The notes beneath the pieces were generated by a model, which was not told the DNA's origin, ran no database searches, and saw only the letters and a program-made list of their open reading frames with translations. Source: Ferruginibacter sp. (GTDB lineage Bacteria > Bacteroidota > Bacteroidia > Chitinophagales > Chitinophagaceae). From it: a stretch of DNA of 5,705 nucleotides. Every line of letters begins with the position of its first letter. Within the stretch, counting starts at the first letter, position 1. Made by a program: the position numbers and the translations under genes. Below are positions 1 to 5,705 of the stretch, in pieces. The stretch is taken from positions 1-5,705 of the forward strand of contig VERM01000118.1 of assembly GCA_018882645.1 (NCBI GenBank). The letters run 5' to 3'.

Positions 1-348
1 GGACCGACTATGGCGGTATATTTTGCAACCAAGGCTTATGTTTTACCTTTCTCAGAAGCGATTGACAATGAAGTGCGCAACAAAGGTGTAACAGTTACCG
101 CTTTGTGCCCTGGTGCTACAACCAGCGGTTTTCAGGTTGCCGCCGCTATGGAAGAAAGCGGATTGGTCAAAAATAAAAAATTGCCATCCTCAAAAGAAGT
201 AGCCGTATATGGTTATGCCTGCATGATGAAAGGAAAAACCGTTGCCATACACGGAGTGATGAACAGAATTTTGGCAACATCAATTCGCTTTTTACCGAGA
301 GCTGTCGTGGTGAAAGTCACCCGGAAAAGGCAGGATAAAGGAAAATAA
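1..348 (+). CDS. SDR-family NAD(P)-dependent oxidoreductase, C-terminal part (5' truncated)
   Basis: The frame is open from the first base, so the gene begins upstream of the window; 115 codons remain before TAA at 346-348. The visible part starts just before the classical short-chain dehydrogenase active site: a YxxxK motif (YFATK, bases 19-33) giving the catalytic Tyr and Lys. It is followed by a helix (PFSEAIDNEV) and the strand VTVTALCPGATTSGF, whose PG...T segment is the usual cofactor-side loop after the active site. The C-terminus is basic (RKRQDKGK). The Rossmann nucleotide-binding half and catalytic Ser are outside the window. The sequence resembles the COG0300 (DltE/YqjQ-like) group of SDRs, in which substrates are mostly unknown, so a specific reaction cannot be assigned. 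A likely terminator 67 bases downstream separates it from the efflux genes, suggesting it is not part of that operon. Family assignment is confident; function is not. Confidence 0.93.
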   Translation, partial: GPTMAVYFATKAYVLPFSEAIDNEVRNKGVTVTALCPGATTSGFQVAAAMEESGLVKNKKLPSSKEVAVYGYACMMKGKTVAIHGVMNRILATSIRFLPRAVVVKVTRKRQDKGK

Positions 349-414
349 ATAAAAGGCAGGAATCATTATCTGGAAGAGTGCCGCAAGAAGTGGTTAGAAA
401 CGCACATCATTTTT

Positions 415-445
415 AAAAGGAGCATTAAGCAAAACTCCTTTTTTT
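415..445 (+). terminator. Putative intrinsic terminator after the SDR gene
   Basis: A perfect 8-bp inverted repeat, AAAAGGAG (415-422) and CTCCTTTT (435-442), encloses a 12-base loop. The downstream arm runs into a T tract (439-445). A GC-containing inner stem with an A-run on one side and a T-run on the other is the usual form of a Rho-independent terminator. It lies 67 bases after the SDR stop codon with no supported gene between, which fits transcription ending there. The stem is short and the loop fairly large, so strength is uncertain. Confidence 0.55.
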
Positions 446-548
446 CTACGATTTGAAGCTGCGAAGCATGTTTAATTTTTTTTTAACAATAACCCCGGCT
501 CAAGCGTTATAATTTCGCTGATTCAAAAAAATAAAAATCATTCAGTAA

Positions 549-571
549 AATTCAAGATTTGATCTTGAGTT
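549..571. repeat. Short palindrome/hairpin immediately upstream of the small GTG ORF
   Basis: TCAAGAT (552-558) and ATCTTGA (562-568) form a perfect 7-bp dyad around a 3-base centre. Allowing one G-T pair, the stem extends to 10 bp (549-558 with 562-571). Six T residues follow at 575-580, and the candidate GTG start is at 583. It could be a weak AT-rich terminator, an operator-type dyad for a dimeric repressor, or a structure in the leader of the next ORF. The sequence does not decide between these. Confidence 0.4.
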
Positions 572-582
572 AAATTTTTTGT

Positions 583-867
583 GTGAAAAAAATTCTTCCA
601 TATCTATTTCTATTGATGTTGATGCAAATTTTTTGTACCACCTTCATTAAGCAGATGCAAGATTCCGCCTACTTGGAGATGAATGATGGGAAAGCTACTG
701 AAACTGATTCTATTGACGAAATTGTGGAAGAAGGACTGGAAGATGACGTAATACTGCATTTCAATCGTTGGATTATTTATAAAAACTTGACATTGTGTCG
801 GGAATCCGTTGAATCCTGTCTGGAAAACACCCCTTGTCCCGTAATACCTCCGCCACCAGAAGTATGA
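583..867 (+). CDS. Small hypothetical protein with N-terminal signal-like segment
   Basis: A 94-residue frame not recognised as any known family. It opens with GTG; the in-frame TAA at 571-573 rules out a longer form, and an internal ATG at 616 is the alternative. The GTG start gives MKK followed by a hydrophobic stretch (about residues 4-21), a convincing signal peptide or membrane anchor, which is the main reason to prefer it. Cys18 is not in a good lipobox. The rest is acidic around residues 40-55, carries three more Cys residues (72, 79, 85) and ends in a proline-rich tail (PPPPEV). If exported, it would be a small periplasmic or surface protein. There is no Shine-Dalgarno sequence, and a T-run hairpin sits directly upstream, which weakens the case. 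It lies 167 bases before the efflux operon, and no functional link is visible. It could be spurious. Confidence 0.4.
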   Translation: MKKILPYLFLLMLMQIFCTTFIKQMQDSAYLEMNDGKATETDSIDEIVEEGLEDDVILHFNRWIIYKNLTLCRESVESCLENTPCPVIPPPPEV

Positions 868-887
868 TTTTAATACTGCCTTGCAGT

Positions 888-1001
888 TTAAGCATCGGTT
901 ATCAATACAGAAAACCGATGATTGTCCAATTCTATCTTCCAATTATACAAACGCTCGAGAAGTCGAATTAACGTGACTGCTTTGTCATAGAAGGCTTTCA
1001 T
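888..1001 (-). CDS. Very short minus-strand ORF, doubtful
   Basis: Reading the minus strand from ATG (complement of 999-1001) to TAA (complement of 888-890) gives 37 residues. They have a protein-like look: an amphipathic helical stretch (KAVTLIRLLERLYNWKIEL) followed by DNHRFSVLITDA. The frame also stays open upstream of the ATG, to a stop opposite the first codons of the adaptor gene, without another good start. It may be a tiny protein, the remnant 3' end of a decayed gene, or chance. No family is recognised, and it overlaps the inverted repeat at 893-920. Confidence 0.18.
   Translation of the reverse strand: MKAFYDKAVTLIRLLERLYNWKIELDNHRFSVLITDA
893..920. repeat. 8-bp inverted repeat in the gap upstream of the efflux operon
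   Basis: CATCGGTT (893-900) and AACCGATG (913-920) are perfect inverted copies separated by 12 bases. There is no T tract after either arm on either strand, so an intrinsic terminator is unlikely. The centre-to-centre distance of 20 bases, about two helical turns, would suit binding by a dimeric regulator. The site lies about 115 bases before the adaptor start codon, in the only gap where a promoter for the efflux operon could sit. An operator role is inference; chance is also possible. Confidence 0.35.
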
Positions 1002-1034
1002 GCAGTTGGCCCAAGCATTTTTAAATAAAAAGAC

Positions 1035-2174
1035 ATGCAAATAAAATTACCCTCTATCGTAGTAGCTGTTGCTGCGGCTCTCGCCATTTGTACCTACGCA
1101 AGTTCTTGTAGCAGCAGTGAAGGTAAATCTATTGATCAGCCAGAAACATTCAAGGTTATACAGCCCGTTTTGATTGATACATCATATCAGCAGGAATATG
1201 TGGCAGAAATTCATGCTCTGCAAAAAGTAGAGATTCGCTCACGCCTGAAAGGTTTTTTGGAACGGATACATGTGGATGAAGGGCAGCCTGTAAAATCAGG
1301 ACAGATATTATTTACTTTAAGTAGCCGCAGTTTTCGCGACGACCTGTTGAAGGCAAATGCACAGTTTAAAAGTGCCAACGCTGAATTGAAAGCTGTTGAA
1401 GTAGAGCTGAAAAACACCAAGCACCTTGTTGAAAAAAATATTGTTTCGAAATCAGAACTGGAAATGGCATCAGCAAAAAAAGAGGCTGTATTGGCGCGAA
1501 TGGACGAAGCCAGAGCGGCTATTTCTCTGGCTCAATTAAATCTGTCTTATACTGAAGTGCGAGCTCCCTTCGCAGGTGTAATCAATCGTATTCCAATGAA
1601 ACAAGGAAGTCTTCTTGAGGAAGGAGCACTTCTTACCTCTATTTCAGACAATAGAGAAGTGTTTGCATATTTTAATCTTTCTGAAAGCGATTATCTGAAT
1701 TTCATAATGGAGGAAGAACAGGGACACAAAGGAAGCGTTGCTCTAAAACTGGCCAATCATACCTTGTATCATCATAGAGGCAAGGTTGAGGTGTCTGAAA
1801 CTGAATTTGACCAGTCTTCCGGCAATATTGCATTTAGGGCTCGTTTTCCGAATCCTACCGGCATACTGAAACACGGAAGCAATGGTAAAGTCATCGTCGA
1901 TAAAGCACTTCACAACTCGATTCTCATTCCTCAGAAATCAACTTTCGAAATACAGGACAAAGTTTTCGTGTATGTAGTGGATGCAACGCAAACTGTTAGA
2001 CAGAAAAACATTACCATCGGCAAACGCCTCCCACATTATTATGTTGTGGAATCGGGTCTTACTCCAAATGAAACCATCGTATATGAGGGAATGGAAGCAC
2101 TTAAAGACGGACAAAAAATCAATTCAAATCGAATCAATCTGCAAAAGACTTTAGCCAGTCGCATCAAACCCTAA
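1035..2174 (+). CDS. RND efflux periplasmic adaptor (membrane fusion protein), lipoprotein
   Basis: This 379-residue protein is the periplasmic adaptor of a tripartite efflux pump (AcrA/MexA/HlyD-like), linking the inner-membrane permease to the outer-membrane channel. A hydrophobic signal (about 7-22) ends in ASSC, giving a probable lipid-modified Cys25; the -3 Ala makes the lipobox loose, and Cys19 fits less well. Domains in order: first half of the lipoyl-like domain (about 64-95, with KGFLERIHVDEGQPVKSGQ), a helical hairpin (about 97-170), the second lipoyl half with VRAPFAGVINR (175-185), a beta-barrel (about 206-290, with FRARFPNP at 268-275), then a membrane-proximal domain (about 295-365). 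Length matches the family (roughly 370-400). The usual LLPGM segment after FPNP is replaced by ILKHGSNGK. The ATG is preceded by an A-rich stretch and no Shine-Dalgarno sequence, normal for Bacteroidota. It is the first gene of the operon, 12 bases before the permease. Confidence 0.95.
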   Translation: MQIKLPSIVVAVAAALAICTYASSCSSSEGKSIDQPETFKVIQPVLIDTSYQQEYVAEIHALQKVEIRSRLKGFLERIHVDEGQPVKSGQILFTLSSRSFRDDLLKANAQFKSANAELKAVEVELKNTKHLVEKNIVSKSELEMASAKKEAVLARMDEARAAISLAQLNLSYTEVRAPFAGVINRIPMKQGSLLEEGALLTSISDNREVFAYFNLSESDYLNFIMEEEQGHKGSVALKLANHTLYHHRGKVEVSETEFDQSSGNIAFRARFPNPTGILKHGSNGKVIVDKALHNSILIPQKSTFEIQDKVFVYVVDATQTVRQKNITIGKRLPHYYVVESGLTPNETIVYEGMEALKDGQKINSNRINLQKTLASRIKP

Positions 2175-2186
2175 ACAAAATCATTG

Positions 2187-5100
2187 ATGATTTCAAAATT
2201 TATTCATCGCCCGGTCACTTCAATTGTCATATCGGTTATCATCACTTTGCTGGGTCTGCTGGCATTGACAAATCTCCCTCTGACACAGTTTCCTGAGATT
2301 GCGCCTCCTGAAGTTACTGTTACAACCAAATATACCGGAGCTAATGCAGAGGCCTGTGTAAAAGCGGTGGTTACTCCTTTGGAGCGCGCCATCAATGGTG
2401 TTCCGGGCATGGCATATATGTCATCCGTTTCAGGAAATGACGGAACGTCGGTCATTCAAATTGTATTCAAGGCCGGAACAGATCCGGATGTAGCGGCAGT
2501 CAATGTCCAGAATCGGGTTTCCTCCACGCTTGATGAATTGCCGGAAGAGGTAATCAAGGCCGGTGTGATTGTGGAGAAAGTACAGAACAGCATGCTGATG
2601 TACCTAAATATTCTCAGTAAGGACACAGCACTAGATGAAAAGTTTTTATACAATTTCACTGACATCAACATACTTCCCGAATTGAAAAGAATTGAAGGGG
2701 TAGGATTTGCAGATATTATGGGTATGCGCGAATATGCTATGCGCATTTGGTTAAAGCCCGATAAGATGTTGATGTATAAACTTTCTGCACCCGAAGTAAT
2801 CACTATGCTCAAGGCACAGAATGTGGAAGCTGCTCCGGGAAAAATCGGTGAGAGCTCCGGAAAAATTGCTCAATCACTGCAATACGTGTTGAAATACACG
2901 GGTAAACACAATACAAAAGAGGCTTATGAAAATATTGTTTTAAGAAATGAAGAGAATGGAGAGCTTATCCGGCTGAAGGATATCGCCGATGTGGAATTTG
3001 ACTCTCAAGAATATGATGTGCTATCAAAAGAAAACGGCAAGCCCTCCGCTGCGATTCTATTAAAACAAAGACCCGGAACCAATGCACAAGAAGTGATTAA
3101 AAACATCAAGAAGCGAATGGAAGAAATTAAAGCGTCATCCTTTGCCCCTGGAATGGATTATACCATCAGCTTTGACGTGTCTTCTTTTTTAAATGCTTCC
3201 ATACATGAAGTAATCAAAACGTTGATAGAGGCATTTATTCTTGTAGCACTTGTTGTATTTATTTTTTTACAAGACGTACGATCAACGATAATTCCCATCA
3301 TCGCCATTCCGGTTTCTCTGGTTGGCACATTATTCTTCATGCAATTGATGGGCTTTTCACTCAATCTGATTACGTTGTTTGCACTTGTTCTTGCAATTGG
3401 AATTGTAGTTGATAACGCCATTGTAGTAGTGGAGGCGGTGCATGCCAATATGGAACATCATGGATTAAGTCCCCGGGAAGCCACCATTCTGTCTATGAAG
3501 GAAATCAGTGGAGCCATTGTTGCCATTACGTTGGTGATGTCTGCCGTGTTTGTGCCCGTGGCTTTTATGGATGGACCTACCGGAATTTTTTATCGACAAT
3601 TTTCTTTAACCATGGCTATATCCATTGTGATATCAGGTATCACCTCTCTTACGCTTACTCCGGCTTTGTGTGTTTTAATGATGAAGCCACATCAGGACAA
3701 GCACGTTAAGGGAAAGAAAAAAAGCAAGCTCGCCTTGTTTTTCAATGCGTTCAATCGGGGATATGACCAGCTATCTGGTCGATATCGCAGATTAATCGGC
3801 AGTATTGCAAACAGAAGGGTTGTTACGTTCGCTTCATTGATTTTATTTTGCGTGATGTCCGGAATCATAGGGAAATGGGTTCCGTCCGGATTTATTCCCA
3901 ATGAAGATCAGGGAGCCGTTTATGCAAACATTACTACTCCATCAGGAGCTACACTTGAACGTACCGAGGAAATCGTTGACGAAGTACAAGAAATTGCACA
4001 GAGCTTGAAAGAAGTGAATTCTGTTTCTGGTCTTGCGGGCTATAGTGTTTTGTCTGAAGGCGTGGGTGCCGTATATGGAATGAATCTGATCAGTCTGAAA
4101 AACTGGAGTGAACGATCCGCATCAGACAATGATGTGATTCGGCAGCTACAAGAAAAAACACGGCATATCAAAGACGCCAATATTGAATTTTTTACACCTC
4201 CCCCCGTTCCGGGTTATGGAAATTCGAGCGGATTTGAATTGCGACTGCTTGACCGAAGTGGAAAAGGAGATTTACAGCAATTGCAAAAAACAACTCAGGT
4301 GTTTATCAATGAATTGAACAAGCGTCCTGAAATCGAGGGAAGTTTTACCACATTTAATGCCAGTTTCCCTCAATATCTTTTACATATTGATGGAGACAAA
4401 GCTGCAGAAAAAGGAATAACTGCAGACAATGCGATGAGTACCCTGCAAACACTTATTGGAAGTGAATACGCCACCAACTTTATCAGATTCGGACAGATGT
4501 ACAGAGTAATGGTACAGGCTTTGCCTCAATACAGAGCACAACCTCAAGACCTGATGAATCTCTATATCAAAAATGATAAAGGCGAAATGGTTTCATTCTC
4601 TAATTTTTTACGAATTGAAAAAATATATGGACCCGAACAGGTTACACGTTACAACATGTATCCATCTGCAATGATAAATGGCCAGCCTGCTGCAGGATAC
4701 AGCAGCGGACAAGCTATTGAAGCAATCAAAGAAGTTGCAGAGAAAAAACTACCAAAAGGATATGGATATGACTGGGCCGGATCCTCTCGTGATCAGGCCA
4801 ATCAGGGCAATCAGGCGATTTATATTTTTTGTATTTGTCTTCTGTTTGTATATCTGCTTTTATCCGCACAGTATGAAAGTTTTATTCTGCCGTTATCGGT
4901 CATTCTCTCTCTTCCCATCGGAGTCTTTGGTGCGTTGTTTCTTTTGTGGGTCATGGGACTTGAAAATAATATTTATGCTCAAATAGCTATGATTATGCTG
5001 ATTGGTATACTTGGAAAAAATGCGATTCTCATTATTGAATTCGCTGCAATGAAAAGCAAACAAGGAATGAGTCCGGTTAAAGCAGCTGTAGAAGCCGCAA

Positions 5101-5333
5101 CACTCCGCTTAAGGCCAATCCTGATGACATCATTTGCATTCATTGCAGGCCTTATTCCATTGGTAGTGGCTTCCGGCGCAGGAGCCATCGGAAACAGAAC
5201 CATCGGATCCGCTGCATTGGGAGGGATGTTATTCGGCACTGTTTTCGGTGTGCTTATCATTCCGGGGTTATATGTACTGTTCGCATCCATTTCAGCCCTG
5301 ATCGGAAAGAAAAAAAGACAATTGACAGCATAA
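2187..5333 (+). CDS. RND multidrug-type efflux permease, AcrB/MexB (HAE1) family
   Basis: At 1048 residues this matches AcrB in length and layout. It is the proton-driven inner-membrane pump, expected to work as a trimer that takes substrates from the periplasm or outer leaflet. Visible parts: membrane helix 1 (about 9-28), FPEIAPPEV at 35-43, first porter/docking region with VQNR (107-110), helices 2-6 (about 341-498), helix 7 (about 545-563), GFIPNEDQG (568-576), second porter region containing PPPVPGYGNSSGFELRLLD, and helices 8-12 (about 875-1034). The relay region has GIVVDNAIVVVE in helix 4 (Asp409-Asn410), GKNAILIIEF in helix 10 (Lys944) and RLRPILMTS in helix 11. AcrB has Asp407-Asp408, so the second Asp is Asn here. 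ATG at 2187 is chosen because it gives the family N-terminus MISKFIHRP; an in-frame TTG directly before it (2184) would add one Met. Drug or bile/lipid-like compounds are likely substrates by family; the actual one is unknown. The metal-type (CzcA) group is less likely by motif. Confidence 0.97.
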   Translation: MISKFIHRPVTSIVISVIITLLGLLALTNLPLTQFPEIAPPEVTVTTKYTGANAEACVKAVVTPLERAINGVPGMAYMSSVSGNDGTSVIQIVFKAGTDPDVAAVNVQNRVSSTLDELPEEVIKAGVIVEKVQNSMLMYLNILSKDTALDEKFLYNFTDINILPELKRIEGVGFADIMGMREYAMRIWLKPDKMLMYKLSAPEVITMLKAQNVEAAPGKIGESSGKIAQSLQYVLKYTGKHNTKEAYENIVLRNEENGELIRLKDIADVEFDSQEYDVLSKENGKPSAAILLKQRPGTNAQEVIKNIKKRMEEIKASSFAPGMDYTISFDVSSFLNASIHEVIKTLIEAFILVALVVFIFLQDVRSTIIPIIAIPVSLVGTLFFMQLMGFSLNLITLFALVLAIGIVVDNAIVVVEAVHANMEHHGLSPREATILSMKEISGAIVAITLVMSAVFVPVAFMDGPTGIFYRQFSLTMAISIVISGITSLTLTPALCVLMMKPHQDKHVKGKKKSKLALFFNAFNRGYDQLSGRYRRLIGSIANRRVVTFASLILFCVMSGIIGKWVPSGFIPNEDQGAVYANITTPSGATLERTEEIVDEVQEIAQSLKEVNSVSGLAGYSVLSEGVGAVYGMNLISLKNWSERSASDNDVIRQLQEKTRHIKDANIEFFTPPPVPGYGNSSGFELRLLDRSGKGDLQQLQKTTQVFINELNKRPEIEGSFTTFNASFPQYLLHIDGDKAAEKGITADNAMSTLQTLIGSEYATNFIRFGQMYRVMVQALPQYRAQPQDLMNLYIKNDKGEMVSFSNFLRIEKIYGPEQVTRYNMYPSAMINGQPAAGYSSGQAIEAIKEVAEKKLPKGYGYDWAGSSRDQANQGNQAIYIFCICLLFVYLLLSAQYESFILPLSVILSLPIGVFGALFLLWVMGLENNIYAQIAMIMLIGILGKNAILIIEFAAMKSKQGMSPVKAAVEAATLRLRPILMTSFAFIAGLIPLVVASGAGAIGNRTIGSAALGGMLFGTVFGVLIIPGLYVLFASISALIGKKKRQLTA

Positions 5334-5351
5334 CATTTTAAACGTCAGAAA

Positions 5352-5705
5352 ATGAAGTATATATACACATTTAGTTTGTCTGTATTGATATGTACACTGA
5401 GCGGATGCAGCATTTTAAAAAATGATCTTTCATCTGCAAAAATCAATGTTCCGGTAAATTATACCGGATTGGTTTCAGATACTTCCAATATTGCTCAATT
5501 GAAATGGCGCGATTATTTCAAGGACCCTCTCTTACATGAGCTGATTGACAGCGCATTGATTGCGAGTCCTGATTTGAATATCGTTTTACAGCGGATTGAA
5601 AATGCAAGGGCTCAAATAAAAACAGCTCAGGGAGCACAGCTTCCTGCCGTAAATGCCGGAATAAATATTTCCGCAAGGAAATTTGGATTCTACACGATGG
5701 ATGAT
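5352..5705 (+). CDS. Outer-membrane efflux channel lipoprotein (TolC/OprM/NodT-like), N-terminal part (3' truncated)
   Basis: The frame runs from ATG at 5352 through the last base with no stop, so 118 N-terminal residues of a protein usually about 450-480 long are visible. A short signal with hydrophobic core ends in LSGC (16-19), a strong lipobox predicting lipidation at Cys19. The mature part contains WRDYFKDPLLHELIDSAL (residues 54-71) and then SPDLNIVLQRIENARAQI followed by AQGAQLPAVNAG. These are the hallmark opening of the NodT/OprM group, where the first alpha-helices of the periplasmic barrel begin. It is the third operon gene, starting 18 bases after the permease stop, and completes the adaptor-permease-channel set. 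It should trimerise into a beta-barrel plus alpha-tunnel in the outer membrane. No Shine-Dalgarno sequence is seen. Family assignment is confident; intactness beyond the window cannot be judged. Confidence 0.93.
   Translation, partial: MKYIYTFSLSVLICTLSGCSILKNDLSSAKINVPVNYTGLVSDTSNIAQLKWRDYFKDPLLHELIDSALIASPDLNIVLQRIENARAQIKTAQGAQLPAVNAGINISARKFGFYTMDD

Noticed and set aside
349..456. In-frame open stretch of 35 codons after the SDR stop codon, ending at TGA 454-456, with protein-like content (NHYLEECRKKWLETH).
   Set aside because: There is no start codon, the SDR already ends in a normal basic C-terminus, and the stretch runs through the putative terminator. Stop-codon readthrough is not supported.
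483..517. TTAACA (483-488) and TATAAT (508-513) separated by 19 bases, resembling a sigma-70 promoter; TAATTTCG (510-517) also partly matches the Bacteroidota -7 element TAnnTTTG.
   Set aside because: The spacing is longer than the usual 17 bases, Bacteroidota generally use a TTTG / TAnnTTTG pattern, and no TTTG sits at the right distance. In AT-rich DNA such matches are common by chance.
610..942. 110-codon minus-strand frame opposite the small GTG ORF.
   Set aside because: No signal peptide, domain or familiar motif; it overlaps the more plausible + strand frame and looks like its antisense shadow.
974..987. TGAC/GTCA short inverted repeat with a 6-base spacer upstream of the adaptor gene.
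   Set aside because: Only four bases per arm; expected often by chance in a gap of this size.
2833..2870. Two similar blocks, gctccgggaaaaat and gctccggaaaaat, within the permease gene.
   Set aside because: They encode the neighbouring GKIGE and GKIAQ segments of the porter domain; the similarity is explained by the protein sequence and is too short to suggest a mobile or structural repeat.
4678..4986. 102-codon + strand frame inside the permease gene in another frame.
   Set aside because: It overlaps highly conserved permease coding sequence (helices 8-10), and its Cys/Phe-rich translation is typical of an out-of-frame reading of membrane helices.
1..5705. Search for CRISPR arrays, tRNA or rRNA genes, transposases, insertion-sequence ends, reverse transcriptases or defence genes.
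   Set aside because: Nothing of this kind was seen; the window consists of an SDR gene end, a weakly coding gap and a standard RND efflux operon.

Overview
The window looks like chromosomal DNA from a member of the Bacteroidota. It is moderately AT-rich, and translation starts are preceded by A-rich stretches rather than Shine-Dalgarno sequences. The protein sequences of the short-chain dehydrogenase, the RND adaptor and the RND pump have the character of Bacteroidota homologues. The assignment is inferred from protein style only, with no rRNA or other marker present.

Layout, all main genes on the + strand. Bases 1-348 are the 3' end of a short-chain dehydrogenase/reductase gene, followed by a plausible intrinsic terminator (415-445). 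Bases 349-1034 are a poorly coding stretch. It holds a small candidate secreted protein with a GTG start (583-867), a dyad just before that start (549-571), a second 8-bp inverted repeat (893-920), and a weak 37-codon minus-strand reading frame (888-1001). Bases 1035-5705 are a tightly spaced tripartite efflux operon: a periplasmic adaptor lipoprotein (1035-2174), an AcrB-type inner-membrane RND permease (2187-5333), and the beginning of a TolC/OprM-type outer-membrane lipoprotein channel (5352 to the window end, truncated).

The three operon products should form one envelope-spanning pump. The permease uses the proton gradient to take substrates from the periplasm or membrane, the adaptor bridges, and the channel carries substrate across the outer membrane. 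Gaps of 12 and 18 bp support co-transcription. No regulator gene lies in the window, and the substrate cannot be read from sequence alone.

The pump operon is a well-known system, not a new one. The points most worth a second look are an Asp-Asn pair where AcrB has its proton-relay Asp-Asp pair in membrane helix 4, and the unexplained small ORFs and inverted repeats between 349 and 1034.
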